From NCBI GenBank assembly GCA_045611785.1, contig JAZKXV010000004.1, forward strand, positions 14,522 through 78,521: a stretch of 64,000 bases of DNA, given 5' to 3'. The translations under genes and the position numbers were made by a program. Numbering within the stretch: the first letter of the stretch is position 1; each line of letters starts with the position of its first letter. The stretch is from JAFTYO01 sp045611785 (lineage in GTDB: Bacteria; Pseudomonadota; Alphaproteobacteria; RF32; CAG-239). Shown one piece after another: positions 52,985 through 61,714 of this stretch. A model generated the notes under the pieces. That model did no database searches. It worked only from the letters and a program-made list of their open reading frames with translations, and had not been told where the DNA came from.

Positions 52985-54433
52985 ATGTCAGTAATGAAGA
53001 AATATCCGTTTTATTGTTTTTTGATTTTCCATTTTTTGATATGGAGTTTAATACCTTTAATAAGAGGTTCGCTTCCGATGGATAGTATTGAAGCCATTAT
53101 TTGGGGCGAATATTGCGATTGGGGAACAAATAAACATCCTTCGTTTTCAGGCCATTTAGCGTATTGGGCTTATGAAATATTTGGTCATTTACATTATAGT
53201 ATATATGCTTTAAGCCAATTATGTGTTTTGGTTGCATTTATATATCTTTATAAGTTAGCTAATTTCTTTTTATCGAAAGACAAAGCATTGCTTTCTGTTA
53301 TGTTGTTAGAAGGTATAATTTATTATGGTTACAGCACAATGGAATTTAATGTTAATGTTGTCTCATTGGCACTTTGGCCTATGACAGTATACTATTTTTA
53401 TAAAGCACTAAAAACCGATAATATTATGAATTGGGCATTAGCAGGTTTTTTTGCCGGTCTTAATATGTTTAATAAATATGTTAGTGGAGTGTTGCTTTTA
53501 TGTATGCTTGTCTTTATGTTTTACGATAAAAATGCAAGAGAAAAATTTAAGAAAGTTGGTCCGTATATTTGTGCAATTGTTTGTTTTTGTGTGTTTTTGC
53601 CTCATTTAATATGGCTTTATAAACATGACTTTTTTGTAATAGATTATTTCTTAGGCAGAAGCTCAAAAGCCGGTTTTGAAAGTTTTCCGTTATTAAAGCA
53701 TATTATTTACCCGATACGATTCTTAGGTGCTCAAATTTTGTTTTCTCTGGCTGCCATTTTAATTTATTTTATTGCTGGAGCCAAAGCAAAAAAACAGAAC
53801 ATTGATATAACCAATTTTGATAAAAACTTTTTAGTTTGTTTAGGTATTTTACCTTTGGTTATTATGTTCTTCTTGAGTATGATTGCGGGTATTAAGCTTA
53901 AGAGTATGTGGGGTTTTCCGGTTCTTTATATGATGGGAATTTTATTGTTTAAGTTTTTCCCTAAGCAACTTGATGAAAATATAAAAAGCAAATTTATAAA
54001 AGGCGTTTATATTTCAATGGCTTTAATGTCAACTGCTCTTACTATGGTCATTTTGTTTAATAAGAGTGATAAGTTACACCTTCAGGCAGTTGAGTATGCG
54101 ACTAAAATGGAAAGCATATTTAATGAAAAAACAAATGGTAAACCATTTAAATATGTAGCAGGAGATGTTTGGTGGACAGATAATATTGCATTATATGCAC
54201 CATCTAAACCTAAACCGGTTATTTGGGGTGATATTAAGAAGAGCCCATGGTTTGATGAACAAGATTTTGTTCAATCAGGCGCATTAATAGTTACCGCCGG
54301 AAAAGGCGAATATGAAGCTATTAAAAAAATTTTGGATAATATATCTGAACCATATGTTTTAGAACTTGAAATTAAAAATCCGGTTGGTAAAATAAAACGC
54401 AAAACTATTTATTATGGTTTTTATAATGTATAG
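52985..54433 (+). CDS. GT39/ArnT-like membrane glycosyltransferase
   Basis: The 482-aa product has about ten to twelve membrane segments and an early acidic motif on the first periplasmic loop (PMDSIEAIIWGEY) followed by TNKHPSFSGHLAYW, matching the PMT/ArnT layout. Such enzymes move a sugar from undecaprenyl phosphate to lipid A or protein in the periplasm. A soluble C-terminal part follows. The start at 52985 is favoured since AGG lies just upstream; 52970 adds five residues. It heads a tight operon with GT2 and YdjC-GtrA genes, which supports a role in envelope decoration. Confidence 0.85.
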   Translation: MSVMKKYPFYCFLIFHFLIWSLIPLIRGSLPMDSIEAIIWGEYCDWGTNKHPSFSGHLAYWAYEIFGHLHYSIYALSQLCVLVAFIYLYKLANFFLSKDKALLSVMLLEGIIYYGYSTMEFNVNVVSLALWPMTVYYFYKALKTDNIMNWALAGFFAGLNMFNKYVSGVLLLCMLVFMFYDKNAREKFKKVGPYICAIVCFCVFLPHLIWLYKHDFFVIDYFLGRSSKAGFESFPLLKHIIYPIRFLGAQILFSLAAILIYFIAGAKAKKQNIDITNFDKNFLVCLGILPLVIMFFLSMIAGIKLKSMWGFPVLYMMGILLFKFFPKQLDENIKSKFIKGVYISMALMSTALTMVILFNKSDKLHLQAVEYATKMESIFNEKTNGKPFKYVAGDVWWTDNIALYAPSKPKPVIWGDIKKSPWFDEQDFVQSGALIVTAGKGEYEAIKKILDNISEPYVLELEIKNPVGKIKRKTIYYGFYNV

Positions 54434-54445
54434 ATGAGGTAACCA

Positions 54446-55405
54446 ATGAAAACAGTTAGTATAGTGATTTCTGCTTATAATGAAGATGGTAACATCGCTG
54501 AGCTTTATAAACAATTAAACAAAGAATTGAAAAAAGTAAAAGATGCAGAATTTGAAATTTTGTTTGTAGATGACGGAAGCAAAGATAATACGTTATCAGA
54601 AGTCAAAAAATTGCAAACTAAAGATAAAAGAGTTAAAATTGTGCATCTTAAACGTAATTTTGGACATGAAATTGCTATGACAGCCGGTATGGACTATGCC
54701 AAAGGCGATGCTGTTATTTTCATGGATGCTGATTTACAACACCCACCTGTATATATTCCGGAAATGGTAAAACATTGGCAAGAGGGGTACGAGATTGTAC
54801 TAACTAAAAGAGTGGATAATGTTGCAACATCAAAGCTATACAAATTGTGTGCAAAAACTTTTTATTGGATATTAAATATGCTTTCAGAAACCAAAATTGG
54901 TGAAAGTATGCCAGATTTCAGACTTATTGATAGGAAATATGTAGATTTTTTAAAAGGGTTTAATGAACAAGATCGTTTGTTTAGAGGTTTATTAAGCTGG
55001 ATTATGCCTAATGATAAGGTAAAAGTGATAGATTTTGTTGCACCGGATCGCTTTAGTGGAACTACAAAATATAATTTTATTAAAAGTTTGCGTTTGGCTA
55101 TAAATAGTATTACGCAGTTTTCTGTGCGTCCTTTGCATTTAGCAACATGGTTAGGTGTTTTAGGGGCTGCATGTTCTTTGCTTTTAGGTTTTTATGTTGT
55201 GGTTGAAAGATTTGTCTTGCATAATCCGACACCTGGATATGCAACAATTGTAGCTGCTGTAGGTTTTATTGGGGCTGTTCAATTAATTACTTTGGGTATA
55301 ATAGGTGAGTATATCGGAAAAATTCATATGGAAGTAAAAAAACGTCCGTTATATTTGGCCGATTTTATGGATGAAGATAAAAAAGAAGAGAAAGTTAAAA
55401 AATAA
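54446..55405 (+). CDS. Undecaprenyl-phosphate glycosyltransferase, GT2 (ArnC/GtrB-like)
   Basis: The 319-aa product has a GT-A domain with IVISAYNEDGNI, FVDDGSKDNT, the metal-binding DADLQHPPVY and the RLFRGLLSWIMP region, followed by two C-terminal membrane segments (about 228-290). This is the layout of enzymes that load a sugar onto undecaprenyl phosphate on the cytoplasmic face. GAGG lies before the ATG. Its stop abuts the start of the next gene, so synthesis is coupled with the deacetylase-flippase. Confidence 0.9.
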   Translation: MKTVSIVISAYNEDGNIAELYKQLNKELKKVKDAEFEILFVDDGSKDNTLSEVKKLQTKDKRVKIVHLKRNFGHEIAMTAGMDYAKGDAVIFMDADLQHPPVYIPEMVKHWQEGYEIVLTKRVDNVATSKLYKLCAKTFYWILNMLSETKIGESMPDFRLIDRKYVDFLKGFNEQDRLFRGLLSWIMPNDKVKVIDFVAPDRFSGTTKYNFIKSLRLAINSITQFSVRPLHLATWLGVLGAACSLLLGFYVVVERFVLHNPTPGYATIVAAVGFIGAVQLITLGIIGEYIGKIHMEVKKRPLYLADFMDEDKKEEKVKK

Positions 55406-56668
55406 ATGAACCGTAATATAATTTTTAATGCTGATGATTTTGGTATCAGTAAAGGTGTGAATGCTGCAATTTTTAAGGGCTATAATGAAGGAATTTTAAA
55501 TTCTGCCAGCTTGATGGTAAATCAAAAATATGCTCAAGAAGCTGTTGATATGCATAAAGAAATGCCTAATTTAATGTTAGGTTTGCATGTAAATTTAACT
55601 AATGAATATCCTGCATCAGATGTTAAAAATATTCCGCTTTTGGTGGATGAAAACGGAAAATTTAAGAACGGTTTCTTAAAACTGTTTTTGCTCTCTCTTT
55701 TCAAGCCAAAGAAATTTAAGCAACAAGTTAAAATCGAGGTCGAGGCACAAATTGTAAAAGCTATGAATATGGGTGTTAAATTAACACATATAGATTCGCA
55801 TCGCCATGTTCATATGATTCCGGCTATTTTTGATGTTTTTAAAGAACTAATGGAAAAGTATAGCTTGAAAAAAACAAGAGTGATTAATGAAAATGCATTC
55901 ATGACCATTAAAACCAATAAGGATAAAAGTTGGATTTTTGATGGCGGTTTAATAAAATACTTTCTGTTGTTATTCTTTTATATGATTAATTCATATAAAT
56001 CTAAAACATATTTTTATACAATGCTATATACTTGTAAGCTCTCTAAAGATAAGTTTAATAGTGTGCATATTCCTGAAGGATACGATAGTGTTGAGGTAAT
56101 GATACACCCCTCTGTTACACAGATAGATAATGAGCATAAAGAAGATATTTTTGATCAAAATGTTTTATCTTCATGGCGAGATGCAGAGCTTGAAACACTT
56201 CTTGATAAAAACGTGCTGGATAATTTTGTTTTTAATGCTGAATATCCTTTTTTATGGGGTATATATAAAAAAATTGAAAATATATGGTTTAAGTTAAATC
56301 AAAAAATTCGATTTTTATTAGTAGGCGGCTTTAATACGGTTTTAGCATACGCTATATTTGCTCTTCTTTTTGCTCTTATAGGTTTGCCATATTTGTTGGC
56401 TCTTATTGTACAATATTTTATTACGGTTAATGTTTCTATTTTAACAATGCGTTACTATGTATTCAGAAGCGAGGGCGATTTTTGGTCGGAATATTGCAAA
56501 GCATGGTCTGTTTATATTTTGATGTTCTTGTTTAATAGCGTAGCGTTAAGCTTTTTGGTTGAAATATGCCATATTAATGAGCTTTATGCTCAGGCTATAT
56601 ATTTGATAGTATCAACAATTTTAACATATTTATTGCATAAATATTTTTCATTTTTGCGTAAAAATTAA
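55406..56668 (+). CDS. YdjC-type deacetylase fused to GtrA flippase-like domain
   Basis: The first 280 or so residues of this 420-aa product are a YdjC/ChbG-type carbohydrate deacetylase with the metal site FNADDFGISKGVN, GLHVNLTNE and HIDSHRHVHMIP, and a later MIHPSV. Residues about 295-420 are a GtrA domain with four membrane segments (FLLVGGFNTVLAYAIFALLF to the end), similar to flippase-associated proteins for undecaprenyl-linked sugars. YdjC-family NaxD of Francisella deacetylates undecaprenyl-phosphate GalNAc; here the same activity seems fused to a flippase. The ATG follows the stop of the GT2 gene without a gap. Confidence 0.85.
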   Translation: MNRNIIFNADDFGISKGVNAAIFKGYNEGILNSASLMVNQKYAQEAVDMHKEMPNLMLGLHVNLTNEYPASDVKNIPLLVDENGKFKNGFLKLFLLSLFKPKKFKQQVKIEVEAQIVKAMNMGVKLTHIDSHRHVHMIPAIFDVFKELMEKYSLKKTRVINENAFMTIKTNKDKSWIFDGGLIKYFLLLFFYMINSYKSKTYFYTMLYTCKLSKDKFNSVHIPEGYDSVEVMIHPSVTQIDNEHKEDIFDQNVLSSWRDAELETLLDKNVLDNFVFNAEYPFLWGIYKKIENIWFKLNQKIRFLLVGGFNTVLAYAIFALLFALIGLPYLLALIVQYFITVNVSILTMRYYVFRSEGDFWSEYCKAWSVYILMFLFNSVALSFLVEICHINELYAQAIYLIVSTILTYLLHKYFSFLRKN

Positions 56669-56733
56669 ATAAAAATAAACTCTTATCAATATATAATGAT
56701 ATAAAATAGACCCTTAATGTTTTGAGGTAAGGT

Positions 56734-57594
56734 ATGAAATTTATTAAGCCAATTGTTGGAATTTCAAAAATCATAGACAACTATGAAAACATTATTTGTG
56801 GATTTAATGGTGTGCTCACAAAAGATAATGATATGAATTTGGAAGCATTAAATGCTTTATCTAAATGCACGGATAACCTTAAAAATATTGTTATTTTAAC
56901 TAATTCAATCAAAAGAGTGAAACAAATTGTGGAGCTAATGCAAGAAAGTGCTCCAAATGTAATTCGCAAATTAAAAGCAATTATATCAGCCGGTGAAATT
57001 GTTCATTATATGCTAAAAAATGCAAATTCTTTTGACTTAAAAGGCAATAAATATTATAATTTAGGTTCATCAGATTCAAAATCTGTTTTTGAAGGTTTAA
57101 ATTATCAAGAAGTTAAAGATATATCCAAAGCTGACTTTTTATTTATGGGTGAAGTTAAAAATGAAACCGATATGATAGAAAACTATACTCAAGAGCTTGA
57201 ATATGCAAGTTCTTTAGGACTGGATTTTTTGTGCGTCGGAAACGATACTGCAACCTATAAAAACGGAGAAATTTGTTTAGGTGCCGGAGCTGTCGCAGAA
57301 CAATATGCTCTGTTAGGCGGAAATGTTGTAACATTCGGTAAGCCTGATATAAAGTTTTTTGAATATGCAAAAGAATGTTTTAATAATAATGGTAGTATAC
57401 TGCTAATAGGCGATAGCTTTACAACAGATATAAAAGGCTCAAAATTTTTAAATGCAGATACACTCTTGATTTCTAAAGGAATCCATGTTAACTTTTTAGG
57501 TGAGGGATACATACCTGATGTGGAAAAAACACGCAATATGGCACAAGATTATGAAGTATATCCCGATTATGTGATATCAGGATTGAGGTGGTAG
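56734..57594 (+). CDS. TIGR01459-type HAD-superfamily protein lacking the nucleophile Asp
   Basis: The 286-aa product has the layout of an alphaproteobacterial HAD-IIA protein: motif II VILTNS (Thr56), motif III lysine in FGKPDIKFFEYA, and motif IV LLIGDSFTTDIKG. Motif I, normally CDVWGVIH, reads CGFNGVLT, so the nucleophilic Asp is Gly23. I checked the codons (TGT GGA TTT AAT GGT), and the frame is continuous. The protein is therefore probably not a phosphatase but a binding or regulatory relative. GAGG lies upstream. Its stop overlaps the next gene. Confidence 0.8.
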   Translation: MKFIKPIVGISKIIDNYENIICGFNGVLTKDNDMNLEALNALSKCTDNLKNIVILTNSIKRVKQIVELMQESAPNVIRKLKAIISAGEIVHYMLKNANSFDLKGNKYYNLGSSDSKSVFEGLNYQEVKDISKADFLFMGEVKNETDMIENYTQELEYASSLGLDFLCVGNDTATYKNGEICLGAGAVAEQYALLGGNVVTFGKPDIKFFEYAKECFNNNGSILLIGDSFTTDIKGSKFLNADTLLISKGIHVNFLGEGYIPDVEKTRNMAQDYEVYPDYVISGLRW

Positions 57595-58145
57595 ATTTGA
57601 TAAATAGTGAAAAAAGAAGATATATAATACTAATTTTAGCACTGTTATTAATATTGAAAGTTTTTAGTTGCAGTATTGTGCCTGAAACTAAAAAAGAATA
57701 TACGCCAAGATGTAAGTCGGTTTCTGAAGAACAAGAAATTTCTTCAGCTGAAATAGATGCATTTCTTAAATTATGGGTAGAATATATTCAAAAAGGTTAT
57801 AATAAGGAAGTTTCTGATCAGATATCATTGTTGTCAGGCAAAATAGAAGATAAAATGCCATTAAAAATAAAGCTTTGGTTTAATAAAAATTGTTGGACAA
57901 TTTCCAGATTCTATTACGTTGAAGAGCGTTTAAAATCAATTATCCAAGCAATATATTTAAAGCGGCATACAGCGTCAATATTAAATATCTTAAATTCATA
58001 TATTACGGAAGAAAACAAAGATCAATACCAACATATGATAGATATGCAACATGAAATTGCAAATATTGAAAATGTTTCGGAAGGAGAACTTGCGATAGTT
58101 GAAATGCGAGAAGCCGAAATAGTTAATATATTAAATCTGAAATAG
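57588..58145 (+). CDS. Membrane-anchored protein of unknown function
   Basis: The 185-aa product has one N-terminal membrane segment (about 12-28, ILILALLLILKVFSC) and a helical, charged soluble part. No family is recognised. It starts at GTG overlapping the HAD stop by seven bases, with AGGA before it; a TTG at 57597 with GAGG is an alternative. The overlap suggests coupled translation with the HAD protein. A terminator follows. Confidence 0.6.
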   Translation: MVDLINSEKRRYIILILALLLILKVFSCSIVPETKKEYTPRCKSVSEEQEISSAEIDAFLKLWVEYIQKGYNKEVSDQISLLSGKIEDKMPLKIKLWFNKNCWTISRFYYVEERLKSIIQAIYLKRHTASILNILNSYITEENKDQYQHMIDMQHEIANIENVSEGELAIVEMREAEIVNILNLK

Positions 58146-58160
58146 ATTGAAATAACAAAA

Positions 58161-58188
58161 AAAGAACCCGTATATTCTCGGGTTCTTT
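58161..58188. terminator. Bidirectional terminator
   Basis: AAAGAACCCG (58161-58170) pairs with CGGGTTCTTT (58179-58188); T-runs lie on both sides, serving genes ending at 58145 (+) and 58194 (-). Confidence 0.85.
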
Positions 58189-58193
58189 TTTTT

Positions 58194-58565
58194 TTAACTT
58201 ACAATCCCATTTTTAGTAGGAAAATACAAAAAGTATGAATAAACATCATCCTTTTGCTTTTGTTCATCATTAGGTTTAGCGGAAGAAGGTGGTGCTTGCG
58301 CATTTCCCAGCTCTTTATATTGTCTGTAACAATCTTCCAGAGCTTCTTTGATTTCATCAGCTAAAACTATGATTTGCTCAATTAGTTTTGTGATAATAGG
58401 CGGAACATTGTTTCCCATTTTATCTTGCCATTCTCTTAATATACAATACATCTCGAGAAACTGCAGCGGGGAAAGTTTTAAATAGCCATTTAAAAATCCG
58501 ACAGCTAAATTAGCCGCACAGTAGACATCTGTCTTTGCTCTTTGTAATAATACGTTTGCTTCCAT
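58194..58565 (-). CDS. Hypothetical protein, 123 aa
   Basis: A helical, soluble protein with a Gln/Lys-rich, Pro-containing linker near residue 92 and a short C-terminal aromatic tail. It has no signal peptide or domain I recognise. No Shine-Dalgarno precedes the ATG. A terminator shared with the plus-strand gene supports a real transcription unit. Confidence 0.55.
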   Translation of the reverse strand: MEANVLLQRAKTDVYCAANLAVGFLNGYLKLSPLQFLEMYCILREWQDKMGNNVPPIITKLIEQIIVLADEIKEALEDCYRQYKELGNAQAPPSSAKPNDEQKQKDDVYSYFLYFPTKNGIVS

Positions 58566-58624
58566 AATAAGTGAATTTATGGATACAATGTATCATTCAT
58601 ATTAAGTAAAATCAAGATGTAATA

Positions 58625-59095
58625 TTATATCTCATCAATTTTGATATATTCGGAAATCTTACTTTCAATCTCCGTTTGATCTTTGGGATTCATTGCATAT
58701 AATGGAATAGAAAATGCGCCGTATGTTGATTTTGCACAAAGTTTTTGCATAAAGCTAAGGTTATATGCTTTCTCATTATTTAATGTAAAAACAATAATTG
58801 TTCTTAGAGAAAATTTTGATGGTTTAAGTTTTTTTGCAAATTTAACATCAGACCATTTAAGAATCTCATGGTTGTCAATTATAATTCCTTTGTCAGATAT
58901 GCAGGCAAGTTGTTGCGGAAATATGGTAACGTAAAGAGATGATGAAAGAGAAACAAAACATAGGACAGCAACAATACCATATAGCCAAGAATACGATGGA
59001 AAATAGTGTTCTGCCATAATAATGCCAAATAAAAGCACTGCGTTAAAGGTACACAACATTAACAATTGTTTTTTATCATAATAAAATATATTCAT
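58625..59095 (-). CDS. Two-TM membrane protein resembling STM3941 family
   Basis: The 156-aa product has a short N-terminus, two membrane segments (about 12-32 and 36-58) and a beta-rich cytoplasmic domain with SDKGIIIDNHEILKWSDV, the pattern of PH-like STM3941 proteins. Role unknown. The start at 59095 has AAGGAG before it; the 22-residue upstream extension is unlikely. Confidence 0.6.
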   Translation of the reverse strand: MNIFYYDKKQLLMLCTFNAVLLFGIIMAEHYFPSYSWLYGIVAVLCFVSLSSSLYVTIFPQQLACISDKGIIIDNHEILKWSDVKFAKKLKPSKFSLRTIIVFTLNNEKAYNLSFMQKLCAKSTYGAFSIPLYAMNPKDQTEIESKISEYIKIDEI

Positions 59096-59246
59096 AATTT
59101 TTCTCCTTATGAATAAGATTATAGCAAAATTTTCAAAAACAACAATAAATTTTGTATACATGTAAAAAAAATAATTGGATAAAAAAATAATATAGTATTA
59201 AACTCTAAGCAAATTTATGCTCATTGATTATGAAAAGGAATTAAAA

Positions 59247-60254
59247 ATGAAACATATGTACAAAGCAGGAATGTTGTCTTTGACGACAATTTTATTTTGG
59301 GCAATCTCGAATGTGTTTTTACGTTATTCAATGTTGGAATATGGCTGTAACCAGTTTGCAATTGCATGTTCTAATGTGTTGTTTAGTGGTTTGGCTATGA
59401 TTGTTTTAGGTAATCATAAAACAAATGTAAAAAAGATTATTACAAATTATCAGACATGGGTTTTCGGCGCATTACAAATTTTTAGAAACCTATTTATGAT
59501 TATGGCATTTTTCTACATTTCTTCTACTCAAGCAAACTTGCTTTCAAACATTGAAATCATCTTTTCAGTATTTTTTGCTTGGTTTTTGTTTAAGCGTCGC
59601 CCTGGAGGTGTAGATTTTATAGCCATGTTATTTATATTTATCGGATGCTTTATTTTGGTTTCAGGCTTAAATTTTGAGATTATGTTGAAAGTAACATTGT
59701 TTGTTGCAATTTCTTCACTTCTTAATGCATTAAGAACAGTAATTGCGGAAGTTCATAAAGATAATAAAAAGAAAATGGATTTTAAAGAACGTTTAAGCGT
59801 TACCGGTTGGATAATGTTTGTTAGCGGAATCACTTTTATTTTAATATTTGCTACACTTTCATTTGTTTTATCATATTTACCAAGTTCAGTTGTTAGTGTT
59901 TTACCATTTATTGAGTTTTTACCAAAACCATATGAATATATTGCTCTTAATAATGTACTTTGTGGTCTGATTAACGGTGTCGTATTTTATGCATTTTCTA
60001 TGTATTGTTATTTATATGCCGTTAGCTTATCAAATAGCGAATATTTTATGATGTTCCGTTCAACTCAAGCAATCTTTACATATATGATTGAAGTGTTGGT
60101 AAGCGTATTTACAGTTTTACCATTCTTAGAGTTAAACGCTACAGACTGGATTGCTGCTGCTACAATTATTTTAAGTTCAGCAAGTATGGTGTTAATGAGA
60201 ACACCGAGAGGTCGTCAGTTGCGACAAACAATTAGGAAGTTTATGGCAAGTTAA
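59247..60254 (+). CDS. EamA/DMT-family transporter
   Basis: The 335-aa product has ten membrane segments in two EamA repeats (TTILFWAISNVFLRYSML; MFRSTQAIFTYMIEVLVSVF) and a basic tail. It likely exports or imports a small metabolite. AAAAGGA lies seven bases before the ATG, ruling out the longer start at 59217. It is intact, unlike the related gene at 21907. A terminator follows. Confidence 0.85.
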   Translation: MKHMYKAGMLSLTTILFWAISNVFLRYSMLEYGCNQFAIACSNVLFSGLAMIVLGNHKTNVKKIITNYQTWVFGALQIFRNLFMIMAFFYISSTQANLLSNIEIIFSVFFAWFLFKRRPGGVDFIAMLFIFIGCFILVSGLNFEIMLKVTLFVAISSLLNALRTVIAEVHKDNKKKMDFKERLSVTGWIMFVSGITFILIFATLSFVLSYLPSSVVSVLPFIEFLPKPYEYIALNNVLCGLINGVVFYAFSMYCYLYAVSLSNSEYFMMFRSTQAIFTYMIEVLVSVFTVLPFLELNATDWIAAATIILSSASMVLMRTPRGRQLRQTIRKFMAS

Positions 60255-60280
60255 GTTTTGTTATAAAATCTAAAAATAAA

Positions 60281-60311
60281 AAACAGACCATTATTTAATA
60301 ATGGTCTGTTT
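60281..60311. terminator. Bidirectional terminator after the DMT transporter
   Basis: AAACAGACCATTA (60281-60293) pairs with TAATGGTCTGTTT (60299-60311), flanked by A- and T-tracts. Confidence 0.85.
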
Positions 60312-60333
60312 TTTTTATGGTTTTTTTAATATT

Positions 60334-60591
60334 TTAGTTTGTTGTAAAAGGTTCTTCTTTTTCTTTTCCATGATATACATCAGATGCTTTATCAAATTCG
60401 GAACCTAATCTGTTTTTTAATTTGGTAGCAGTATTTGCAGTATCAGAAACATGAGAAGAAATGGCTAAACTTGTTCCTGAAATATATTGTTTAACTTTAT
60501 TTAACTGTTGTTCCGGAGTAAATCCGCAGAACATCCATAATGAACAACACACTAAGGCAATAAGGCCTGCTAAATATATTAACGCTTTCAT
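60334..60591 (-). CDS. Small membrane or secreted protein, 85 aa
   Basis: One N-terminal hydrophobic segment (about 4-22, with two adjacent Cys) is followed by a helical region and an acidic tail. It has no exact lipobox. The sequence resembles no family I know. AGGAG lies before the ATG, so it is probably expressed. It lies 70 bases downstream of the aldo/keto reductase gene on the same strand. Confidence 0.55.
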   Translation of the reverse strand: MKALIYLAGLIALVCCSLWMFCGFTPEQQLNKVKQYISGTSLAISSHVSDTANTATKLKNRLGSEFDKASDVYHGKEKEEPFTTN

Positions 60592-60661
60592 TTTTACTCC
60601 TATATATAGTTTTTATCTATAAACAATATACTTTAATATAAATTAAAAACAGTTTAATGAT

Positions 60662-61588
60662 TTAAGCAAAAATTGTATCATTGTCATAATCTAAATAGTT
60701 AAAGCTTTGAGCATTGATATATCTGAAGTTTTTATTAAGGGATTCTATTTTTTTCATATCTTCATTATCAAGAGCTATATTTACAGATGCTATATTCTCT
60801 TTTAATCTTGCTTCGTGTACAGATTTCGGAATTACGGCAACGCCTCTGTTTATTTGCCAACTTAAAACCACTTGAGCAGGGGTTATGTTTAGTTTTTCGG
60901 CAATTTCAATTATGGTGGTATCTTGTAGTAAGTTATGGTTATCAGGATGTTCACCTGAGCCTAAAGGAGAATAAGCTGTAACAACAATCATATTTTTATT
61001 ACAAAAATCTATTAAATCAGCTTGTGTTAAATAAGGATGAGATTCAACCTGATTCACAGCCGGAATGATTTTACACTCTGTTATAATTTTCTCTAAGTTT
61101 TTTTGCCCGAAATTAGAAACGCCTATAGCTTTAACCAAGCCATTAAGTTGAGCTTTTTCCATTTCTTTATATGTAATATCTAATGGCAAAGTTTTTAAGG
61201 ATACCATATCTTCATCTTTTGACGGTAACTGAGTTCCTTTTTTTTGCGCAATAGGCCAATGCATTAACCATAAATCTAAATATTCGAGCTGCAATTGGTT
61301 TAATGTTTGTTTTAATTCCGGTAATATATCCTCAGGATTATGAGAGTCGTTCCATAATTTTGATGTAATAAAGATATCTTCCCTTTTTAAGTTATCTTCC
61401 TTAAAAGCATCATTAAAAGCTTGTCCTATTTCTTGCTGATTACCATATATTGATGCGCAATCAAAATGTTTATATCCTAATTTCAGTGCCCATCGAATAG
61501 CTTGATAAACCATACCCGGAGCCGATTTCCATGTTCCAAGACCAATTATCGGCATATTAGTTCCATTGTTTAATTGTAAATATTTCAT
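60662..61588 (-). CDS. Aldo/keto reductase
   Basis: An NADPH-dependent carbonyl reductase of 308 aa. The barrel starts LNNGTNMPIIGLGTWKSAPG and has the catalytic set: Asp and Tyr in FDCASIYGN, Lys in FITSKLWN, His in WLMHWP, then AIGVSNFGQKNL and the cofactor-binding IPKSVHEARLKENIAS. AGGAG precedes the ATG. Substrate not predictable; methylglyoxal or other aldehydes are common. Confidence 0.92.
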   Translation of the reverse strand: MKYLQLNNGTNMPIIGLGTWKSAPGMVYQAIRWALKLGYKHFDCASIYGNQQEIGQAFNDAFKEDNLKREDIFITSKLWNDSHNPEDILPELKQTLNQLQLEYLDLWLMHWPIAQKKGTQLPSKDEDMVSLKTLPLDITYKEMEKAQLNGLVKAIGVSNFGQKNLEKIITECKIIPAVNQVESHPYLTQADLIDFCNKNMIVVTAYSPLGSGEHPDNHNLLQDTTIIEIAEKLNITPAQVVLSWQINRGVAVIPKSVHEARLKENIASVNIALDNEDMKKIESLNKNFRYINAQSFNYLDYDNDTIFA

Positions 61589-61714
61589 AGTTTTCTCCTA
61601 ATATTATTTTGTTGTTAAAAGCAATGGAAAAATCCACCATATTAAAATATTAAACTTGTAATTATTTTAAAGCTGTAATACGTTAAAATAAAAATATTTA
61701 TTAAGGAGGTTCTT

